From: Chromera velia
Lineage: Eukaryota > Sar > Chromeraceae
Assembly: GCA_018398765.1 (NCBI GenBank)
Contig: JAHBMJ010001041.1
Coordinates: forward strand, 1 to 27,500
Direction: 5' to 3'
DNA: 27,500 bases
Shown here: positions 10,541-20,505 of the stretch, one piece after another
Position numbering within the stretch: position 1 is the stretch's first letter
How the letters are laid out: every line of letters begins with the position of its first letter
The notes under the pieces: generated by a model
What the model was told of the DNA's origin: nothing
The model's input: the letters and a program-made list of their open reading frames with translations, nothing else
Databases searched by the model: none
Translations under genes and position numbers: made by a program

Positions 10541-11512
10541 GTTGTTTTTTCGGTTTTCTGCTTTTGCTTGTTCAATCGACAAAAGAGACAGAGGTCGAAA
10601 GCGCACAGGCTCAGCAGGGGAATGTAACAAGGTGATGAAGAATGATGTCTGAGAGATAGACAACTCCCGAACAAGCTCGGCTGGCACGCGAACCGGTGCC
10701 AGCTAGGGGAAGACGCTGCCGCGCTGGAGGAAAGAGCGACAAAGACTCGATCAAGGGTCGATGTCGGAAACTGGAGACACGTCTGCGGTCGTGGATGGAC
10801 GGAGGCTGCAAGGATGCTGCATGCCGTACCTTTAGTGGAGTGCTGAACTGCAGTCGAAATGTCTCCTCAATGCTTCTGCCGAAGTCCTTCGATCCAGTCT
10901 TCTGTTGTTCTCAGTGTTCTGACAGTGGCAGACTGCATTTTCTGCATGTACGTTGCAATGTGTTGTTTGCAAAGGCCCCGGCATTCAATTTCATATGCAA
11001 GCGTTGTTGCATGGCGACGCACTGTTGGCCGGGGCTCCACATGGCTCCCCGCGCTGACCGGCCTAGCTCAGTGTTGCGTGTTGCTCGCGGAGATGCTCGG
11101 AGACTGCCCTCTCAAAAAAAGAAGAGCTATACAGGCAGTGGCAGGCACCTCCATCCGTTCACTTCTGAGACTGAGCGCCCGATCTGACAGGTCCGATGGA
11201 CACTTTGTGGAGCAAGAGCGTCACTGCACCGCAGGGTTGCATGGTGTCGAGGGAGAATGCCAAGCTTTGACTTTTTGACGCGAGTGAATAGAAAGACTTT
11301 CTGACAGCCGAGCGTCAGCCGTGGTCGTCGATCTGTTGCCGTCTCCGATAAAAAAAAAAGGTGCCACGGGACCTCGTCACCAGAAGTGAGATTGTTTGGC
11401 CTGCAAAGGTGCTTTCGCGCCTGTTGGCTGTGCTTTGATCCTCCGTGGTGCGTGTGTAGGCTGACGTGGGTTCTAGAGTGGTGGCCGGGCGTTGCAGAAC
11501 GTTTTTGTCAGA
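10541..11512. other. Divergent intergenic region between the sirtuin gene and the unknown multi-exon gene
   Basis: About 970 bases between two start codons that point away from each other. Open frames of up to 160 residues occur (for example 10696-11187), but their composition is unlike a protein and they show no recognisable motif. The promoters of both genes should lie here; no TATA box or other clear element was found. Confidence 0.55.
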
Positions 11513-14500
11513 ATGAGGTTCGAAGGGGCACTGAGAGATGTCCTCTTTCTCCTCTTCCTGTCCGCCTTTATCTGTTGGTCCTTCCGCCTCAACCTGCCGG
11601 CACAGAGGATGAGACAGGGACTACAGTCACAGCACGCGAAACTCAGCACAGAAAAAGAAAACGGGCCCAAGAGGGCCGCTCGCACGAAGCTCTACCAGGA
11701 GCCGGGGCAACGAATAGGGTGGGCCCGCATGATGCCAGACGGCACGTGGGACCTGGACCCCGTGGAAGACCATTACTGGGGCGACCCGGACTGGCAGGCC
11801 CCGAGTAACTACACGGAGCTGTATATTCAGAACAAGACCGAGTTCATTGACTGGTGGAATTGGTTGATTGGGGAATACTGGGGGGAGGACTGGAGAACTT
11901 TTTTGCCTGAGGGTCAGTCAGCTTAGAGGGACTTGTAAGCTGTCTGTGTGCAGGAGATATCATTCATCAAGTTCTGGTGTTTAGGCTTGACAGAAGGAGC
12001 TTCGTGCACTTGCGTCCTCCAATACGTATATACACAGACAGAGGCAGGATCGAGGGTGGTGAGGGAAGGGGAGGTGCTCTGCTCTCCCTTCACCTTCATC
12101 TACAGGCCTTATTGATTGAACTGAGGCCTGCATACGCAATAATACAGATGGATTTCTGGCTCAAGGACCCGCGAAAGAAAGAGAGAACGAGGCTTGTGTG
12201 ATGCCCAACCATTTTCTTCTTCCCAGATCTGTGTTCCTCCTTCCTTCTTTCCTTCCTTCCTTCCTGCCCCGCTCGATTTCTCTCTGCCGCTTCGGTTTCC
12301 TTCCTGTCATCCGCTTGTCGACCTTATATCCCTGCTTTGCATCTTTTCTTCCGCTCGCCCCCTCCCCCTCCTCTTGTGTTTTCCTGCCCCTGCCACGCGC
12401 ATGCTTGTCTTTTCTTTTCCCTCGACTGAGTTTGCCTCACCCCCATTTGATGGCCCAGGAGTAGAGAGACCTGCAAAGCAGCATTCATTCAGTACAGCAA
12501 AAGAAAAACATGCAATTCTGTATCCGATTCGCAGACTGGTCCCGAAAGATCAAAGAACTCGAGGAAGAATGGTACAAATACGCAGAGGCCTATGACGACC
12601 TGAACCGAGAAATGAACTTCGAACAAAATTGGCCGGACTTTGAAGAGCTGGTAGAGAACGGCGGGGTTCCCAAGAAAGACCAGCCTTTTGACATCTTTGA
12701 GGAGAGAGAGAATATTGAGACAGAGGAGGAGGAAGCACACGTGCTTGCGATGCAAAGTGATCCTGAAGTAAGGGGAAATAGATCGAAGTCAGTCATAGAT
12801 CCGGTCTTTTCTTTGTTTGAGGCTGAGTGTTTACTTCGGGTGGTGCCGTTTGAAGACTTCTTTGTCTCCTCTGTCGTTTCTTATGCAGGCTCCTGACAGA
12901 CGCAGACACACACACACACACACACTCACACACACACACAGAGAGAGAGAGAGGGAGGGAGGGAGTCTGCCTTTCCCTTTCTTTCGGTCTCCTTTTGTTG
13001 TTCCAAAATCATTAAAGTCAAACTGGTTTCTTCCCTTCACTTTTTTTCTTTCGTTGTCCTTTCCGTTTTCCTAATCTTTTCTCTTCTTCAAAGCCACCGA
13101 GCGAACAAAAGAGGAGGAATTCAGCTTGGAGATTCTGTAGCTAGCCTGACCCATGAGTCTGTGTTGTGCCTTCCCGCCTGCCTGGTTGGCTGGCTGGCTG
13201 GTGCGTGTCCCTGAAAGGAAGTTCATGGGGAAAGAAATCTCTTGTTTCTCTGTGAGAAGATTCAAAAAAGAAAGTGGGAACACAATTCCACTGTCTGTCG
13301 CAAGAAAAAGGAAGCAAAACATATGGATCGTCAACATGCCTTTCTGCTTGCCCGTGTGTGTGCACTGACACAGGCGAGTTCCTCAGAGAGACGAGAGAAA
13401 GACAAAAAAGCAGGCAGCCGGGAGACGGGGAAACAGTTCGAATAAATGAATATCGAACGCAAGAATGCGTGAATCTATAATTGAATAGAGTAGCAAATGA
13501 ATATCTGGAAATGAATAACGAATGGGTGGACTCGATGCGTACAGTTGGGAGGTCTTCTACGACCAGGTCTCCTACCAAAAACACGAGTACGATCAGACGC
13601 CGAAGGAGGAAGAGACCATGGTCCGACGACAGGTCGGTCAGTGGTGCTTCCTGCTCTCGATTTGCGCACAGAAATGCGGTAGCTACCTCCTGGCAAGCGA
13701 CGACAAAATTGAATGACGAGTTCCATCGCTGTCTCTGCAGCGAAGGAGAATCACCGTTTTTGCATTTGTCTCGTGTGTTCCCTTTCCTCCGTTTCTTCGA
13801 TTCTCCCTCCCAAGGTTTTCTCCACTCTTCCACTTCCCTTCAAGCACTCATAAGTCCATGCATCCATCCATCCACCCACCCCATCTATCTATCCATTCAT
13901 CCACCCACCCATCCATCCGTCCGTCCGTCCATCGAACCCATCCGTCTATCCGATCAAATGCACTTACCCGCTCCCTCGATCACGTGCAGATGCTGACCAA
14001 AGTCTGGCTTGCGAAGATCGCCCAGATGAGTGACGAGGATAAGGTCAAAATGCACAAACTGAGCACAAGAGCGAGGCAGATGGATGAAATGTGAGTCAGT
14101 TAGTGAGTAAAGAGGGGGAGAGGAAGGAAAAGGGAGCGCTTTGTGAGTTCAAGAAAACCAAGAGGGAGAGCGTGATGGGAGCTTTTGTTTCAGAAAAAGG
14201 AAAGGGCATACCAGAAGAAGAAAAAAAAAATCGACAGTTCGATTGGAGACCGGAATGAGAAGCGAACGAGGTTGCTGTAATAAAAGAAGAAAGGTGGTTC
14301 TTCTTGACTTTGTCGAAAACTGGGGGGCACACTGTTGATTCCATAAGACGGCAGTCAGGGTGCCTGCTGTTTTTTTTCGTTTTCGACTGCCTAGCTTTTT
14401 CTCTGTCTTTTTCTTCGCTCACACAGAGTGCACGTACAGGACAAAACGAAAGAAAGAAAATGAAAGAGGCAAGCAAGAACAGGAAGGAACATCTGCCTTC

Positions 14501-16965
14501 CTCTCTCCCCTCTCTCCTCTCGTCTTATCTGTCTGTCTGTCCATCTCTCTTCTGAAATTTTTTTCTCTTCTCACGGGTAATGGCTGCATGGCTGTATTCT
14601 TTCTTTGCTTTGCAGGTTCGTAAGGTACCGCCAGTTCAGCCAAGAGGACCTCTGGTACATGAAACCGCAACGACTCCCCATGCTCTATATTGTCACACCA
14701 GCCGGTCGGTAGGGAGGGAGGGAAGGACACTCAATGCGCAGGCAGATGCAGAGGTCCTTCAATTTGTTCGTCTCCCTTTTCTTTACGTGACTTGTACGAT
14801 TGGTCTGTGACTGGGTCTGCCTCTTTTCTTTCCAATCTCACCTCTGCCTCTTTTCTTTCCAATCTCACCCCCTGGGCTCTCACGTTGCATGCTTTTGCGT
14901 CTGTCACAAAGCTGAATTTCATATGAAGTCTACTCGCGCACGCCTTTAATTCCTCCGAATACCTACCCTCAGTTACCCTCCATTTCGTTTCAGTTTTTTC
15001 TCTTTGCTTCGGACTGGAGCCCTTCTCTCCCTTTCGGCTTTCATGAAGACGTGCACGAATATTCACGTGTTTTTTTGTTTGTTGTTCCTTTCCTCTCCGT
15101 GTGTGGTAAGTTTGCTTGTTTGTTTGTGCACGTCTTGTTGATAACACTGCATGATCTGTGTGTAAATCTTCGTGTGTGTACCCACGAATCCGCTCACCAT
15201 CGGACGTGCACGGACATGCAAATGCATCCTTCGCACTTGATGAGCACGACAACGACCCGAGTGAATCTGCAGGGGGACCCTACTGTAAGGGTATGGAGAA
15301 CGACACGGAGCACTTGCACTCGTTTCTGAAGAAGGTGCGGGAACGGTGGGGTCCAGACAAGCTTGAGATTGCTAACATCACTGTCAACTACAGGCTGCCT
15401 CTGCTTGAGGTCAGTGTGTGCGAATTCGACGGTGGCAGGTTTATTGTCAATATTTTGAGCTGATTCTCTCTGCGGTTGGATAGTAGATGGCGCAGAAAAA
15501 GAGACGGCCAAAGGAGAATTCGACTCCTTGCAATGCGTCTTTTGACAAGACATAGAACAGGAGCATGTTCTGTGCCTCTTTTGTATTCTTATCCTTGTAT
15601 GTGTATTCTTGAATAGGCGACCGCAAGTTCATGGGCGCATTAAGGATCTCTGTCGCACACCTGTCCCTTCTATTGAAACAGAAGAGAGACTTTACCCGGA
15701 TCAATAGGCACAAAATTAATTGCATTTTGGGTCCGTAGACAGATCGAGGCTTCGATGTGGATTTATTGTTTGACAAAAACTCAAATTGATCTGATGAACC
15801 TTCGCGCCCGCCCCCTTAACCACATGCATGCAGATTTACGTGGAGGGTAACTACCCTGGGTTGATGAAGATCCTGCACGCCCGCTGCGGGACTCTCCAGT
15901 ACAGGCTGGAGAACTCGTGCAAACACGAACAGGACTGGGGGCATGTCCCTGATGACTTCTTGTGGTGTTACGGGGCTCCGGGGGCATTCGGTGCGTTTTT
16001 TTTGTTTTGTCTTTGTGGTTTTACCTGGACAGGGTTCTCTGTCTGTGTGGAGGGGGAGAAAAGGAGGGGGAGGAGTCAAATAGGGTCTGTAGGCTAGCTG
16101 TGTGCTGAAATCGATTCTTTCGGTGCGCCTGAGTGGATTGCATCACAAATCAATTGTGTGCATAAAGAATGCTACCCTTTTTTTCAACAATGATTCTTTT
16201 TCGCTTCTCTTCTCGTGAATGTTCGATTAGGTCTGATCCCTCCCTGGAAGGAGGAGGCGATGCTGAATGAGATCTCTGAGATCGTGGACGTTGACAGAAG
16301 GAAAGAAGGACACGGGATCCCCTTTGTCAGTCTGTCTGGTTTCTCTGGTCTGATTTTTCATTCCTTTCTTTGTTCTTTGTTTTGGTCGAGGGTGGTGAAG
16401 AAGGACTTTGGTTTTTCTTTTTTTCTTCTTTCTGTTGTTCTTCCTCTCCTTCTTCTTCTGCTGCATGGTTGCTCCGTTGATGCTGTTTTCTTTGTCTCTT
16501 CTCGATGCGTTCTCAAGCGCTTTTGGCTGATGCAAGAAAAGCAAACAAAACGATGCAGGAAAAGAATCCCTTTTTGCTGCCCCTTGTCAATTAATGCGGT
16601 TAGTCTGTCGAAGTGGTTGCGCTCTCCAATTTTCTGTCGCTGTTTCTTTCTTTCTCCCGATTGTCCGTTTTGCACGGAGAGATAAGGACGTACACGGTGG
16701 GCAGGCAACAGCAACGATGAATGACGAAGCCTCTGCGTGTATGTGTGGTGCAGAAAAATGACGCCTCCATTTGCGCAGCGACATTCGACAACCTCCTGAG
16801 GCCCTTCTGGGAACGGAGAATTCATCGACCCATAAGGTCCTTCCTTCCGTCTGCCTCTCAGACTGTTTGACTGTTTGTTTGGCTGCGTGTGTGCGATGGA
16901 AGGAGGGAGGGAGGGAGGGAGGGAGCTGTTTGGCTTCTTCCTCGTCCTCTTTCTGGTCTTGCTCT

Positions 16966-17002
<37 letters not shown>

Positions 17003-17768
17003 CGCCTCCTGCTTACCACGGGTAAAAAAAGAAACATTGCTGTTTGTTGTCTTTTCTCGCTTTTCTGCCTCGTCTCCTTTCCTGTCCTTCCTGAATCTCT
17101 TCAACAGTTGCTGCAATCACTGTGAATTCCGACTTTTATTCTTCCAACCTTTCTTCCCTGTTCTCCCTTTTTTCGTCTCTCCCTTGCTCCCTGGCAGAGA
17201 ATGGGCCCTGGAGATGTTCGAGAAAGGCGAAAACGCAACAGACTACTTCTTCGTCCAATCAGATCACATCAAGGAGGAAGTCAGGAAGAGACAGGTGTAC
17301 GCAGGTAGGTAGGGAGGGAAGTGGGTGGGTGTATTGGTGGGCAGGTACACGGGACGCGGGAGGCGAGGCAGCTCTGCAAGAAACGCAATCTTGCCGTCTG
17401 AACTCTATGGTCGATCTGTCTGCCCATGTATGTCTCTCTCTATTTGGCTGGAGCTGTGTCTGTCTGTCTTTCTGTTTGCAGACAAGTTCACAGCGATTTG
17501 GAACGACGTGAAAAGACGGAAGGCCTCGTACTACGACTCCAAGGGAATGTACTCCATCAACGTGCCGCACAGGAGCTATGAGTCGGAGTCGGAAAATCAC
17601 GAGGGGGGAATGGAAATACCAGACAGTTTTGGGGACCCTGGGTACAGGCCCCACGCCCCGTCTGTTCAAAGTCCAGACGATGGAGGAGGATATGCATATT
17701 CGAAACCGAAAGAGTTCACCATACGAGGAAGCGGAAGCAGATTCGCCTTTGGAGGATCGTTTGAGTAA
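11513..17768 (+). CDS. Unrecognised Trp-rich membrane-anchored protein (about 11 exons)
   Basis: Exon model: 11513-11912, 12535-12767, 13545-13632, 13990-14090, 14616-14704, 15273-15409, 15834-15990, 16231-16325, 16754-16836, 17198-17304, 17482-17768; about 590 residues. All junctions are in phase except between exons 2 and 3, where exon 2 ends on a whole codon but exon 3 needs two more bases, so a small exon or another acceptor is missing. Residues 10-24 (VLFLLFLSAFICWSF) form one membrane segment or uncleaved signal. The rest is soluble, rich in Trp, Tyr, Glu and Lys (WWNWLIGEYWGEDW; IKELEEEWYKYAEAYDDL). Exons 5-7 read as strand (LPMLYIVTPAG), PYCKGM, a helix, then PLLEIYVEGN, which loosely resembles a thioredoxin-like fold but lacks a CxxC pair. 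The C-terminal 60 residues are Ser/Gly/Pro-rich. I do not recognise the family. The ATG at 11513 is the first in frame. An AATAAA is at 17879-17884. Confidence 0.7.
12906..12961 (+). repeat. (CA)n(GA)n repeat in intron 2 of the unknown gene
   Basis: CA units (12906-12940) pass into GA units, then GGGA units. It lies in the intron with the unresolved 3' boundary. Confidence 0.95.
13857..13937 (+). repeat. (CCAT)n/(CCGT)n/(CTAT)n tetranucleotide repeat in intron 3 of the unknown gene
   Basis: Degenerate pyrimidine-rich CCAT-type units end about 50 bases before the acceptor at 13989. They could act as part of the pyrimidine-rich signal for that acceptor (inference). Confidence 0.9.
16899..16999 (+). 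repeat. (GGGA)n and (TG)n repeats in intron 9 of the unknown gene
   Basis: GGGA units at 16899-16924 and about 15 TG units at 16970-16999 lie in the intron between the exons ending at 16836 and starting at 17198. Confidence 0.95.
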
Positions 17769-18766
17769 TTGACAAGCGTTCCGATACATTCAAGTTGATG
17801 TTCAAGCTGGTTCAACCACATGTATGTCATATTGTATGACCTACTAGTAGTCCACAACCTAACCTGAGGCTCCTGAGCAATAAAAAATTTCAGAATAATA
17901 ATCTATGATTGCATGAGAGTTTGTCAGCTTGATGCACTTTATAAAAGTTCATGTTTATCATATTTATGTGGCCGGACGTTTAGCTTAGTATTTGGTTAAT
18001 TAAGTTTTTATATAGAAGTTGGTTTTTCAAAATATTAAATAGACGTTACCGTTTGCTATAACATTTTTGTTTAACATTTTTTTTTGTATGTTGTATCTGA
18101 AATTCCATTATTATTGAAAAACCCTAAATTTCTAATAAGAATCAGGCTTCTTTTATTATAACTTTGAATTATGTGTTAAGCAATTTCAAATTTTGAAATG
18201 TATCTACTATAGTCAATCTCGTGTCACAATTCGGACCAATTGAAACAATTCGAACCCTAGTTCGGAGTTGGAACTTCGGACCTAAAATTATCTAATTGAT
18301 CGAAATCAAAATTTTCTGTTCAATTAAAACCTATTAAAACCTATTGGAACCTGGTTAAAAATAACTTTTACTCTGTTAAAAAATTATTGTAGAAGGCTAG
18401 GTAGAAGGATCTCCTCCTGTTAACTTAATTCATACACTTTTAAAAAACTTCAAACTAGACTTTTAAAAACCCTAGAAAAAACCTAGCTTAGATTCGATCC
18501 TTCAAAAACGAAAAAAGGCTTTCAATAATATGCAAATTCCATATATCACGATTAATACCATGCAGTGGTCCGTCTTTGCGAAATTGCGACAATGCGACTT
18601 AGTACCAGTGGGACCACCCGAGTAGAAGTGAGCTGCTAGAGCCTGAGATCTCTGGCACGTTGCATTGGAATGTTCCTAGATCCTTCCGGGCGGTGCAAAC
18701 CCTTACCGAGAACAAGCGAGTCCGGCATACAACGCCATGCGTGCATCTGACCAAATGATTCAAGTA
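17769..18766. other. AT-rich intergenic region between convergent genes
   Basis: No coding frame. AATAAA at 17879-17884 is a likely polyadenylation signal, 111 bases after the stop of the unknown gene. Bases 18220-18500 hold many short variants of TTCGGACC, GAACCCTAG and AAACCCTA, looking like decayed repeat sequence. The last 200 bases (18560-18766) are GC-richer and may be 3' untranslated DNA of the minus-strand gene. Confidence 0.55.
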
Positions 18767-19936
18767 TTACAAATGTGCAGACGCCCACAAGACAAATGCC
18801 ATCACAACTCCCCCCCAGACTCCAACTCGGACTCGGGTGCCCCCGGACTGGCCGTACCCTTCAGGCGCCTCCCAAGAGGCCAGCTTGTCACTCACATTGT
18901 ACGGACTGCTTCCGTAGGCTTCGGAGGCAGTCACAAGGAAGTCAGCTGCCGAAACGGACCCGTCTGTATGTGCGAGATACAATTCGAGTGCCTCAAGGTC
19001 TGTACGATTGGCTACAAGGTCCCGCATTATTTTGCTCACTGGCTCTTCCTTAGTTGCCACACACCCGACAACCCCCAACACATTTCCATTTGCATTCTCA
19101 CCCACCATCGCGTCCATTCTTTCCAATGGAAACCCTAGAGCCAGACCCACCCTTTCCTCAAACACCTCATCCAGAATTGTCCTTCCATCATACATTGTTC
19201 TCGAAGCTTCGAGGTCGTAAGTCTTCCCCTCGTCGGGAGAGGAAGCGGTCATCGCAACCCACATCAGCCCCTCCCCCCCCGTGCGCACAACTGTCTTGAA
19301 CCCCGCTTCTGAACATGCCGCCCTGTCCCCTCCCCTCCAGAAACACGCAGACAGATCGTCAAACATCGAAGTCACAAAATCCCCATGACCCTCCGACCCT
19401 CCATCTGTCGTCTCTGTCAACCGACGCACAGCCGCTGTGGTTTCTTCTTCGGACCCGAAGAAAAAGGGGAGACCTACTGACGCACGCACAGTATCAGTGT
19501 GGTGCTTTTTACGACCGCACTTAAGAGCATCCACAGGGCACTTTTCTTCTTCCAACAAATGGCCCTCGCACCCTCTGCCTCCATTCGAAGGCGGAGGCAT
19601 TGTGCAGTCACGAGTGCGGTGGCGAAGCGGAACGTCAACGTCGCCTGTGCAGTCCCCGACTGTGACCACACAAGGACTCCAGCCCGACCAGTGTGAAAGA
19701 CCTCCATCTACAGGGCAAGGCAAAGCCCTGCAGGGACGTGATTCCAAGAGTTTTTGTGCACAGTCATCAAGAGCTTCCGACTGGCACCGTCTGGTCCTGT
19801 GTTGCTGACCCTCCCCGCAGGAGACTTCGCATGGCGACCACGCACTCCACTCCGTCACTGTGAGAGGCTCTGAGGACTGACTGTGTGATGTCACAGCCAG
19901 AGATACAAATACGGAGAGCCACAACGTCGTCAACAT
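18767..19936 (-). CDS. Secreted surface-type protein with two thrombospondin type 1 repeats and GPI-like C-terminus
   Basis: Intronless, 389 residues. The ATG at 19936 is the first true ATG and opens a signal peptide (MLTTLWLSVFVSLAVTSHS). Repeat 1 (residues 29-74) has WSAWSPCEVSCGEG and six cysteines (36, 40, 51, 59, 69, 74). Repeat 2 (82-140) has WSGWSPC, HRTRDC and the NGGRGCEG turn, also six cysteines (89, 96, 111, 123, 133, 140), but CVVTVGDC replaces the standard CSxTCG, spacing the first two wider. The remaining 230 residues match nothing I know and include N-glycosylation sequons (NRT, NVS). The last 20 residues are hydrophobic after a Gly/Ser-rich stretch with no cytoplasmic tail, as in GPI-anchor signals; a plain transmembrane end is the alternative. 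TSP1 repeats in alveolates occur in surface and secreted adhesins, so an adhesive or recognition role is inferred. Confidence 0.87.
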   Translation of the reverse strand: MLTTLWLSVFVSLAVTSHSQSSEPLTVTEWSAWSPCEVSCGEGQQHRTRRCQSEALDDCAQKLLESRPCRALPCPVDGGLSHWSGWSPCVVTVGDCTGDVDVPLRHRTRDCTMPPPSNGGRGCEGHLLEEEKCPVDALKCGRKKHHTDTVRASVGLPFFFGSEEETTAAVRRLTETTDGGSEGHGDFVTSMFDDLSACFWRGGDRAACSEAGFKTVVRTGGEGLMWVAMTASSPDEGKTYDLEASRTMYDGRTILDEVFEERVGLALGFPLERMDAMVGENANGNVLGVVGCVATKEEPVSKIMRDLVANRTDLEALELYLAHTDGSVSAADFLVTASEAYGSSPYNVSDKLASWEAPEGYGQSGGTRVRVGVWGGVVMAFVLWASAHL

Positions 19937-20505
19937 TGGACGTGTTTTGGAGAGAAAAGAGAAGTGTTGTTTTATTACATGCAACTGTTGTTTGAACTAC
20001 ACTCTCCTTTCATTCACAAAAGTGAAAGGCCTTCTATGAGTTGTTTCTGAATAAGAAAGTATCTCGTAAGTGTGAAAGCGTGTCAGCAGAGAGGACTGAC
20101 AGCAACAACACACGGGATGGCGGGAAAAAGTTGCAAAAAAGAGAACAAAATTTTAATACCCAAAAAAACTCAACGAACTTTCACATCCGCGCTCGTCGTG
20201 CGCGCGCGCGGGTGCTGCAAAACATCCGCGCGCTTCATATTTTGGCGCGTCAGCTGCGCGCGCAACTCGTCGTTCGAGACTGCACGCATTCGACTCCAAG
20301 TGCAAATTTAACTCAACCGTGCTGCCACTCTCTTGAATGACTCTCTTCTGACAACTGAGTCTCTTGATCTCATTCATTCCTTTTGCCTTCCAATTTTGTT
20401 TCCTGTGCATTCTCTCTCTTGGACTCCAGGGTCTGAGATCTCCTCAAACTCCCTCAACAGTGCCGTGGGACACTGTGACCCAGTCTCCCCTTTCCGACTC
20501 TTCCA
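19937..20505. promoter_or_regulatory. Divergent intergenic region with GCGCGC cluster
   Basis: It lies between the start codons of the TSP1-repeat gene (-) and the acyl-CoA synthetase gene (+). Bases 20190-20265 carry three separate runs of alternating GC (GCGCGCGCGCG, CCGCGCGC, GCGCGCGC) in otherwise AT-balanced DNA. One context (TTTTGGCGCG, about 20239-20248) resembles an E2F-type site. A shared promoter function is inferred from position. Confidence 0.45.

Noticed and set aside
10696-11278. Frames of 139-163 residues in the divergent intergenic region
   Set aside because: Composition is unlike a folded protein, no motif is visible, and the two frames overlap each other.
18225-18310. Possible tRNA B-box (GGGTTCGAATTG on the minus strand)
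   Set aside because: No A-box at the right distance and no cloverleaf stems could be formed.
18117-18500. CCCTAAA and AAACCCTAG fragments like plant-type telomere repeats
   Set aside because: Only isolated single units in AT-rich DNA, with no tandem array.
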